A DNA stretch of 64,000 nucleotides from Turritopsis dohrnii. Taxonomy: Eukaryota > Cnidaria > Hydrozoa > Anthoathecata > Oceaniidae. The translations under genes were made by a program, and so were the position numbers. This document shows positions 47,701 through 58,700 of this stretch, in pieces; within the stretch, counting starts at the first letter, position 1; each line of letters begins with the position of its first letter. The DNA lies in assembly GCA_027922465.2 (NCBI GenBank), contig BQMF02000047.1, positions 1,178,001-1,242,000 of the forward strand, in the 5' to 3' direction. A model generated the notes under the pieces. The model did not search any database. It worked only from the letters and a program-made list of their open reading frames with translations, and was not told where the DNA came from.

Positions 47701-49090
47701 GAAAATAACAACAATAATAATAATAATACATGAGGAGGACATAGATACTTTCATTGATACTAAATCATTATCTCAAAGATACAGCAGAATTTTATCATCT
47801 CTGTCATGACGCAAAAACACGTCATAATTATTCCAATACGAAACAGGCATACCAAAGAAACAGAGAAACCGAAAAACCGGAATCTCTATGTGCGATCCTA
47901 CCAGAAAACCCGGGCCTTCTAAGTAAACAGTAGCTCATCTTCATCCTTACAACAACACGAGGTGTTATTGAGACGTGGTTTCAACTGGAATGGAACAGCT
48001 TATATCTTACCTTTAAAATGTCATCTTCATGAAACTCAATTATAATACGTAGTTTAGGTGAACCACTTTCAGATTCTTTTATTGCACAAATAACATTCCT
48101 GGCAACTTCTAATGGTGTGGTTGATCCTGATCTAAGATTTACAGATGATGACATTGAAAAATAACAGCCAAAGAAACAAGAATGAATGAGTGACATAATG
48201 AATGAATAAAATGGATACCTGTAAGCTTCTATGTAATCTGATATGGTGTTGAAATGAAAGGATTGGGTTGCGTCGCTATAACAAACAAAAAGCGATCTCA
48301 GTTCAAATATGTACCACTGGTAATGAGCCCACGGAATGAAGAGTCCCAATCAATTCGCATTGGTGAATTCACTAAAAGAAGACATACAAGAACACAAAAG
48401 AGAGAGAGGCGAACCTTGGCTTTAGTAGAGACCACAAATCAATTGGTTTCTGTTCGTTTTCAAATTTGTCAGGATAAACGATCGGCTTTAATGTTGGTTC
48501 ATCAGGTAAATCTAATTTCAAAAATAAATCCAAATCTCCTTGCCTATAAAACATAAATGCTGAAAGTGAGATGCTGAAAAGAAAGAATGAATGGATTAAG
48601 AACCATGCGCAACTTACTGTTTTGAATTGCTCATTAAAAAAGCTCGTCCGAAAGGCTACAAAATAAAAACGAAAGGTGTGAGAGCCACGAACAAGACAAG
48701 ATAGAAAATCACTATAATGAAAATATTTACCGAACGAAGGAGTTTCTTATATAAAACAGATAACCAGCCATTTAATGCTGGAATGTTCTACAACATAAAA
48801 AAGAATAAGAAATAGTTTGCATGTTCTCGTCTGATTACGTCGTATTAACAATTAGTTACCACAGGTTGTGGTGCGTATGGACTGTCATCTTTATTTGCAG
48901 CAGTGGTGAGTTGACATGATTTCTTGGTGATTTTATCAGTATCTTCGAAGCCACTCTCCTTCCAAAACAGTAGGTAGAATACAGATAACGCTGAACATGG
49001 CCAGATTAAATGTCGCAAATCAACATCAACTTCTTTGCCATTTACTCGGAAGATCAAGTGATGCCCCACTATCTCATATACTTTGTCCAT
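44794..49090 (-). CDS. FAAH: fatty-acid amide hydrolase (amidase signature family)
   Basis: Minus strand, ATG at 49090 and stop at 44794, in more than 20 short exons. FAAH-type amidases hydrolyse N-acyl amides such as anandamide, using a Ser-Ser-Lys triad. The Lys is in VAVKDE (about 47590). The nucleophile loop is GGSSSGSAAAVACG (47080-47035) and the second Ser lies in SADGGGSIRIPAS (about 46930). Other family marks are SGSTTPLEVA (48130), AGAVFIGISNMHQMGIG (47250), HPGCDTVSHA (46750) and the C-terminal GYSSKDGLPIGLLLQTAWWE (about 44980). The N terminus (MDKVYEIVGHHLIFRVNGKE) and the DYIEAYR spacing fit the FAAH form found in plants and many invertebrates. No lesion seen. It lies 240 bases downstream of NOA1, and an acceptor-like tttcacttacag stands about 30 bases before the ATG. 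Confidence 0.9.
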
Positions 49091-49329
49091 CTTTATTTTT
49101 TATCACTTTAAAACAACTGTAAGTGAAATCATGGAAACAAAACATACGGGTTTCTCGTGATATAGATTAAAGTCCAACAGAAGTAGTTATTTGATACCAC
49201 ACTTGCAAAGACAACAAATAACTTCACAAAGGAAATAGTGTTGCTGGTGAGAATGCAGACAGACATATAGATGTTAATTAAAAGGATGACATGAACAGAA
49301 AAAACTTTTCAAGTTTTGATGGAATCTAT

Positions 49330-52300
49330 TCAGTTATTACTTTCGGATTGTTTCGGATTACTTTCATTTAAGTAAATTTGTGTTTCTAATCGTCGAAACT
49401 TCTCTTCCTTTTCCAATAAAGTTTTGATTCTACCAAGATTGGTTCCTTCTTCAAGTCTTTTCAACCGTCTCTCCTCTTTTATGACTTGCTTTTCTTTTTT
49501 CAATTTGTGCTGAATCTTCTTTTTCCATGAATAAACTGCTTCATTTTGCTTTTGGAAGATACGCACAAACTCCGGACTCCTCTTTCTCGTGTGACCATAC
49601 ATATACCGATTCAAATGACCACGATAAAACATACCACGACCCTCTATTTAACAAATAGAATTGAAATCAAATCACGAAATGTGAAACTCAGAAGTCAGCG
49701 ATCATTAGATTAGCTTACATAAAAGATAAGGTACAATGAAGAAAAAAAACGAACCTTTCTTGCGAACAGTATATGGTAGAAGGGATTGATTGCGTAGACT
49801 TTGTCCAATACCATCAGGTGTATGTAACGTTAAGGAGACCTTTGCTTCAAGGACAGCAGCTACCGATAACCATCCTACGCCATGCAAGGCTAAATCACAG
49901 GCATTTATGTTTAAGTTCTTTCCGATAATGATATAGTCTTGAGGTATAAGACGAGGATATCTCTTGAAACGCTCCTCATTGCCATTGGGCAGCTACAAAA
50001 AAATTTGCATGTCAAAAATTCGGTCGATAACTTTCTTTAGATGAAAATAAAACATAAATATACATTACCTCAAGAAAATTATTGACGAATAGCTTTCTAA
50101 ATTTTTCGTCAGCAGTTTCACTAATGGTCACGTGACAAGGAACATTCGGTGATACCATCACTGTCAGGTAGATTGATTGAGCGGACTAAAAGTAATTGTC
50201 CACTAGTTGAGAGAATTTCTGCATGATCATAAATTATCCCTGGTAAACAGCTGTATTTGACTAGATTCATCTCAAATTCTCAAATTCAGATCTAACTTCC
50301 TTCAACTCAGGAGTTTTCTGTTTGTTTACATGAAATCAAATGATAGTCTTTCACAGACGAAATTTACTTTCACTGAGAACACCAACCACGATGAATGGAA
50401 ATATAATACATTGTTGTTAACGAAAAAATTGCTTACAAAACAAGAAAGTGATACGATAACACTTCTTTGGAAAAACAAACAGAAAGTCCCATGAAAGTCC
50501 CATGACGTTGAAGGATGTTTTTTGTTTCTTTCAACTTAATTCAATGCTTATGAGCAGTAAAAGAAACATCGAAATATGTGGAGAATAATATTTTTACAAT
50601 GATGAAACACAAATGTATGAGAATGTGATATAATTAAGTATTAAGAAGAAGCCAGGTCTAATGTTTTTTTCTGGTTACACACATTAAGCAAACAAAAAAA
50701 AAACACAAACAAATGATGGAATGATCAATTACATTGACAAGGTCGTCTTTCCCATCATTTTGTAAATGAACTCTCTTGATCTGAAATAAAAATCAATATC
50801 AAAAAGATTTAGTTAACAAAGTTGATTTTCTGAGTATCATTGTAGAGGGATCGTCCTGGAGATTATATAAAACTTACGCTTTTGTAGTCTAACCTAGCAA
50901 GGCCACCAATGAAAATGCAGTTTCCAGGCTTTAAGATAAACGTTCTTGGTACTATCCATTTTGTAGGAGATAAATAATTAATTTCTTTCGGATCCAGATA
51001 CCTCAGCAGCTGGAATTGAATAGAAATTCAACATGGTTAACAATGAATTTTTATTTTCATTTTAACTTGAGGATGTCAATTAAGACATGACAAAAGCTTT
51101 GTTGAATAAAAAAGTAACTTTGTGTTATGTTTCAATTTACTATATATTTCGAATATTATCATCATCCAAAAACAACAACTACAAAAAAAAAAAGGAATTC
51201 TCCTTTCCTCTTACCTGAGATTCATTTATTACTCCTGGTGTATCATACAAATGGCAAGGTCTCTCTTTCTTTTCCAAATTTTCCAGGTCAACAAACTCTA
51301 AAGGTTTCTTTTGAATAGCTTTCTCAGGATTTTCAAGAAGAACCTTTGTTTTCTTTTCGGGTAAGGGATCTTTGTATCCTACAAGATCTAACAGTTCCTT
51401 GTCAAATGTAAATTCTTCGTCAACCTAAAAACATCAATTTCATTTTCAATGTTTTATTTCAATATTCCAGTGATATATTTTAGCTTGTTTACCTTCCACG
51501 GTCCATTTTTAATCCTTTCCTCCATCCTCCTTAATCTTCTCATGCTGATCCCTTGCCTTACCAGACTATTTGTCGTACCTGGAACATAGTGCTCAATAGC
51601 CTGGGTGGGCATCTCACTAGACTTGTGCACATTCAATAGATTTACCAGCATGTTGTACAGTGTGGACTTTCCTGTGTTGGCACATCCAACTAAATAAACA
51701 TCCATATCAACATCTCTATGTTTATTGATTTTGGAAACAAGGGCTTGCAAACCATAACCAGTCCTTGCACTTACTAAACAAATGTCTCGAAAATTACAAT
51801 CAGAAAGTCCATTACTGTAACAAATGTTTTTCAAAATGTCCTTCATGTGTTCAAGCTGCTGTGCTGGTTTTTTATCGTCTTGAGGGAAACGGTCAATCTT
51901 ATTTCCAACGATAACGATTCGCTTACGTTTGCCAATTACGCTAAGGATTTTGTGAAATTGAGTTCCTTCAATATCAAACATATCCACAATATACAACACC
52001 AGTGCTTTACGTTGTCTCAAATGTTGCAATTGATCAGACACCTCTATGGAATCATACCTTCTCATATGCACTTCATTATGATATTTAAGTCTATAACAAT
52101 TATAGCAGGATAATTTATGTAGATTGTTTTCTTTAAAAGAATTGGTAAGTTTTTCTTCAGGCACATAACCCAACACATTCTTATCCTCCGTTTGCAATAG
52201 AATTCCACATGAACCACATTTCGGAGGAAGTTTTTCAAATTCATCAGCTTGAGCAGTTAAAACTAATCGATGTATTGAACTGTCCTTAATAGCTTCTGGA

Positions 52301-52485
52301 AGGTATGAGATCCCACGATCTTCAATTAAGTTATCAGGTGATCTGTTGTTGTAATTTGACAATATTGAAGAGATGTATGGTCTAACGTGGTAGCGTCTTT
52401 GGCAAATTATTCTTGATAATGTAACATTCCAGTATCTCTGACGACAGCCCCCTAATATCAACTTCGCTGCCATTTTATCATCCAA
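49330..52485 (-). CDS. NOA1: nitric oxide-associated protein 1, mitochondrial cpGTPase (YqeH family)
   Basis: Minus strand, seven exons: 52485-51493, about 51425-51216, 51010-50877, 50781-50734, 50186-50070, 49994-49756, 49647-49330; about 680 residues, as in human NOA1. A circularly permuted GTPase of the YqeH family, tied to small-subunit assembly and translation in mitochondria. A basic N terminus follows MDDKMAAKLILGG. A treble-clef zinc motif has CGSCG and CYNCYRLKYHN. GTPase motifs come in permuted order: NKID (G4), SARTG (G5), GCANTGKST (G1), VPGTT, and DTPG (G3) in exon 2. The C terminus carries a long charged helical stretch (KKEKQVIKEERRLKRLEEG). No lesion. The upstream flank has a gtaagt...cataag pair that could be a 5'UTR intron. 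Confidence 0.92.
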
Positions 52486-52732
52486 TCATTCGTTGAAACA
52501 ATTTTGAGGCTTATGATAAGAATATAAAAAATTTGAAGTGGAACTTGAAATTTGAAAAACTTACTTCCGATTTGAATTACTTCTTTAATTATAAATAATC
52601 CAGTTCAAAACATTTACAAGTTATTTAAAGGAGATAGAAAGAAAATAAGATGAATATGTGATCTTCATAATTTCAAGTAAATATTCCACATTATAACACA
52701 TTATATACATAATCTAAAATCATCTAGCAAAA

Positions 52733-55700
52733 TTACAATATTGGCACAACATTTTGAATGACACGAGTAACAAAAAGGGACGTGCTACAACTTCCACCGA
52801 GATCCATTGTCAGATACTAAAATAAAGATTGAAATAATTCACGAGTACAGAAATCACACCAATGAAATTGATACTACAATTTAACAATATCAGTACATCA
52901 AACATTGTTTTATACACAGACAGAAAATTCGATGGGTAACAATAACAATACCTTCCCTTCAGCAACCGTCTTAAGCACTGCTTCTCTAATCATCCTAGCA
53001 TGCTTCTTGAAACTAAACAATAAACATAAAAGTTAATGATCCAGTTGTTGCAGATTAAACAGCAAAAAAACATTTGACCAACAAGATATGAAGAATAAAC
53101 ATACTGTATATGTTCCAACATGTCACAGGATGTCAATAACATGGCTGTCGGATTAGCAACATTTTGACCAGCAACTTGTGCAAATGTGTGACGTGCACCC
53201 TGAAAAGCAGAACAGTTTGGGAGAGGTAGAGTTTATCAGACGCATTAAATCTGCAATATGTACTTAGCTAATAATTACGTTACTCAAATTTGAAGGCTCT
53301 CTCTTTTTAATCAATGGATGTTTTTTTAGAAAGGAGCACAATTTTCAAAAATTGGATTTTCACTAGAAAGAACATGGCAACCACCAAGAGTAAAGAGTAA
53401 CAATCAAACCAGATGCTAAAAAAAACAAAAACAAAAAACAAATTGCCATAATTTATCAAAGTTCATCATACAGGTTCAAATATAGCATATGTTTTTCCGA
53501 AACTTCGACCAGGTACAACACCTGCCCCACCAACCAGTCCTGCTCCAACATTATCAACAATGCTACCATACAGATTTGGTAAAACCATAACATCGAATTG
53601 CTGCGGTTTGGAAACAAGTTGCATGCAAGTGTTATCAACAATCATTCCTTCAAATTCAATTTTTGGATACAATTCTGCAATTCTTTTACAACTGTCAAAA
53701 AATAATCCATCGGCTAATTTCCTAAAGTTTCAAAAAAATCCCAAAAATATTGATCAACGATTGTACAAAACTACAGAAGCCTTCAAAACCTTCCAAAAGC
53801 TTTCCAACTTACATTATGTTAGCCTTATGGACACAGGTTACCTTCTTGCGATTATTTTTAATTGCATAATCGAAAGCAAACTTTGCAATTCGTTCAGATT
53901 TTTTCCTTGTAATCACTTTGATCATTTCAATGACACCAGGGACGCTCTAGAAATAAAAATTTCTCAAAATTTTAAATGAAATAGAAACATGGAACAACCT
54001 TGAACAAACAGAAGTGCAAACCTTACTTCATGTTCAAGACTTGAGTATTCTCCTTCAGTTTGCTCTCTTATGACGACAATATCAATATCATCATGTCTGC
54101 AAAACAAATGAAGCAATATAATACACTTTTCTGTTATTTTGTGAAACACATGATTTTATAAACTCACCTTGTCTTTATTCCTGGATATGTTTTACAATGA
54201 ACAACATTTGCAAAAAGATCAAGTTTCAATCTATTATAAAAATAAATCAGAGTTACAGTGAAAAAAGAAGTACCTTATTGCATGAAATGTTTAAAGCAAG
54301 TAAATAGCGGTCAAAAACTTAACAAGATCAGAAATTAATGTGAATTGTCGTCAAGATTTAAAAGTGTGCAGTAATTAATGTGAATTCTCTTAGCCAGGTG
54401 CGACTTTAAGGTATGTCAAACTGTGCGACCGACATACCTGTAAAATAAGATTCAAAAAAAAAAATGTAGTTCAGCATTTCTTACATTGCAGTGATTTGTG
54501 ACGTACGTGTTATTTGCTTATTTACTGATACGGCAGTAACTCCGTATATCTCAAGTAATGTCTTTCAGAATTGTGCGAGCCGTTTCGCATATGCGCAAAA
54601 TGCCTAGCCTAGATAGAATGGCACTCAATACTGACCTTAAAAATTGTGGCAAGGAGGTAAGCCATGACACAGGCTAGACCTAGGTATGTCGAGAAATCTA
54701 TCTGCCATATTCAGCAACCCCCTATTTTCCAATGGATGTGTATTTTGACGTCAAAATGTGATGTCAAAATTTAACTTGGTACCAAATGCAGCAGTGAGTT
54801 CAAGGGCAAGAACCTATTGCGTGCTTGGTAGGATAAAATATCAAAAACAGTATGTTTTCAAACCACATTGTGCAAATATGTGCGAGAAATTCAAGCCTTA
54901 TGCATGCTTTATTCATGGCCACTCTCTGGATGAAGGTAAGTTATTTTTTTACTGAAAATTTCGAAGAAACTAACCCAACAAACATAAAGATTCTAACTTG
55001 ATAACTTTTGGTTTACGAGGTTTAGTTTTAAAGGGGGATTACCTTTTGAAAATGTACAAAAGTGAGGCTCCCCAAGATAGCTTTTGGTATTTTATTATTC
55101 TTTTTTCACCATGGATACTTACAAATTATTTAATCTGAAAGTTTATATTGTCATTTTTAGATATGTGGAAGTTTGTTGCTTTGATTACACAACTGTTTTT
55201 GTTTTGACATGTCATGATAATGACAAAATAATTTTGTTTATATCTGCATATCATGTGAATAGAATATAGTTTTGAGTGTAAAAATGAGACAAGGCAAGAT
55301 ATCAGTTTTGAAGTGTGTTTTGATAACTGCATGACAGTTCAAACTGAAATTATTATCAACTTGGTTGTAGATTAATGCAAAAATTCCATGGTCGATACTC
55401 TGCAGATATAAACAATTATATATTGAATTTCTTTAAAATTCTTGTTATTACTCCAAGCACCGATGTTTTTCTTTGGTTTACGATACACACAAGATTTATT
55501 CGATTTGAAAAAAAACAACATGTTTCCGTCAGCTCTTTCTATGCTATTTACAGACAAGAAGAGTTTATCTACTTCAAGGAGTATACATGAATATTGAAGC
55601 TGTAAATAATTGTTGCTCTAGTATTTGGTCTGCTTTAGTGTGAATTTTAGTATTATATACACTGTCATAACTAAAAACATCCAAGTTTGGTGAAGTAAAA

Positions 55701-58700
55701 TATTAATTTGTTCAGCCATGAATTCCCATCAACTCAGGAGACACAAAGAGATTCTCTTTTTTAATGAAGCTGTCATTTATCAAAATCTGCATCACTTCCT
55801 AATCATTTTGTTCCACTAATATCAAAGTCAACCAACAAAAAACCACACACTTTTCTTGACCTAGTAGAAGAAAGAAATGTTTCCTTCCAGCTATATGATA
55901 AAAACATCATAGTAATTTAGTATTTCAGCAGCATCTAAACATACTGATTGATCTGTCAAAATCCTGCAATAATTCATTTGTGAAAAGCAATAATTATATA
56001 TACAGTCGAATCTCCATAATTCGAACCGCCATAATTCGAACTGTATTACTGTTTACTGTATTTCCAATAACAACAGCTATAAATGATTAAAGTAACTCCG
56101 ACTTATTACCCAGCACACTTCTCTGTGTAACATGAATCTTAGTCATTCTCAAGTGATTCCTTAATGACAAGTAATGACAATAACACAGTACTGGTAGTGA
56201 TAATGCTTATAACTCTTATTCAAACCTTTACCCTTTGGAAAGATTAAATTCTATTTCGAAGAATGTAAATGGAGAGCCCTAAGGTGAGTAACTCTGAATT
56301 ACTTTGTTATAATGCATGTTCAAATGATGAAAAATTCTAGTAACCAAGGACTTGTCCAGATTCAATGCTAGAAAGTTTTCCAGTGGCTAAAAAATTTCAA
56401 TGGCTTTGATATTCAGTCAACACTGATGGTGTGTACTGCCTTTATTGTGCTCTTTTTGGAAAGCAGAATTCATCATGCAACACATTTGTGAAAGAACAGC
56501 AGAGCAGAACCTGTTTGACTCTAGCTTAGTGCTGTTAATATTTTAGAAAACATGAAAGTTTTGTATTTGGGTTCTATCATCATTACTCCCAACTTTTTGC
56601 ACTCCTTGGTGGCTAGTGTTTTTTCAGGACACTGTCATGATGTGTTAATTAATTAATGTTAATTGAAGAAAATCACCAAATGAAATCCTTCACTCCATTA
56701 TATTGGTTTCAAGGAGCAATTCTTCTTTTCAGATTCACCAAGATGATTTCCAATTTTATTCTGAGGTTGATGAGGTGTTGTACTTGAAGAAGCACATTGA
56801 AGCTTCTATTATTTGTTTCATAGTGTGAATAGTTGTGAAATGTTTTTGCATTATATTTACAGTAGAAAATTGCTGGAAAGATTTTCCAAGACGTTGTGTA
56901 TCAGTTCACTGGTGAAGTATTCGCTTTTCCATAGACCCCATTTGTCTGTCCATGTCTGGCCATGTTGAGCCTAGACATGCTGACGAGCCTTGATATTAGG
57001 CGAAACAGACAACTAGTTTGAAATGTTATAGAAATTCTATGGGAGTACAGTTTTAAAGGACTGGGAAACGTTTCGATAATAAAATGTGATCTGAAGCTAT
57101 ATTACTGCTATGTTTTACTGCTTCTCGGGACCTTCAATTGTTAAAAATTCTGGGTCCCCAAAACCCCCAGCTGAGAAGGCTGCGCTCCGCAATTCATTTT
57201 GGTCGCGTTCGCAAAATACCTTCAGAAAATCCTAGATCCACGTCTGTTAGCAGTATGACTTTGAGTAAACTGAAAATTTCAAACTTGAAAAAGAGTAAAA
57301 GAAAATAATTTTTCAAAATACAATGTTGAAGTTTTTAAAACGAAACCAATACCATCTCCCTTAGTTCAAGGTGGGTAGAAATCCTGTTAAGGGCTCAGCG
57401 TATGTTTCAAAAGTGAAAATTTCCGTTTTCAAATTTTTTTTGACAAATGCAATCATTAGGTTATTATTACACTACATTTAAAGTTATAGCGAAAAATAAT
57501 GGTTTTTGAGAAAGTTATGGGCATTTTTTGTTATTCAACATTTCTAGGTTATGACAACCTTTAATACAATCTGTTATATACTCAAAAGGCATTTAATTAA
57601 ATTAGCAGCTCACTTTGTGAATTTATTAAAGGCTGTCATATTGTTGTTTATGTGATGAAAAATTATTAGTGTTCTACCTTCTATGAGCTCCATCACGAAA
57701 TATTTTTACTTAAAATGTAATGGTAAAAAGAAATAACAGAAAAAGTTATGCAATGCATATGTGAGTAAAACGTACGCTGAGCCCTTAAAAGCATGTGTAA
57801 TACGGAGTGATCCTGAAAAACTATCTACATTGATCATAAAGATCAAGAGTGTGGAGCATCCTTTAACTGGAGAATGTAAAGGCAATTCCAAAGAAATCCT
57901 GCGTGAACTTGGGTGAAGAAGATGAAGACACGTGCCGCTATTTAAGAGGTCGTGTTGGAGAACAAATAATGGGAAACCTTCCAAAGCAACGTTTCATAGA
58001 AGCACCGCCCTTCAGCTATTGTGGCGTAGATTTCTTTGGGCCGTTTATTGTTCGTCAAGGAAGGAAAGATCTTAAGCGTTATGGTGCAATTTTCTCGTGT
58101 TTTGTTAGTCGAGCTGTACATATAGAGGTTGCTACAAGCTTGGAAACCGATACCTTTATATTAGCATTGAGGCGCTTCATTGGTAGAAGAGGAAATGTGC
58201 GCACAATAACGTCAGATAATGGGACCAATTTTGTTGGTGCAGAGAAAGAGTTACGTAAGGCAGTTCAAGAATTCGATCACCAAAAAATTTCCCACTTTTT
58301 GAACGAACTTGGAGCCGATTGGAAATGGAACTTCAATCCACCTGCAGCAAGCCACATGGGAGGCGTTTGGGAGAGGCAGATTCGCTCAATTAGAAGTATT
58401 TTGTCATCTTTGTTGAAGACACATGGCCAAAGCATTGATAACGAATCGTTAAACACCCTGATGATAGAAACGGAAGCAATCGTTAATTCTCGTCCTTTAA
58501 CCGTGGAAAACATCAACGATGCAAACAGCTTGTCAGCTTTGTCTCCTATCAACTTACTTACCATGAAGAGTAAGGTCGTGCTTCCACCACCTGGCAACTT
58601 TGCACCTGCTGGTATCTACACGAGAAGACGTTGGCGTCGTGTGCAGCATATTGCAAATGAATTCTGGTCTCGCTGGCGCAAAGAATATCTTCAGCAACTT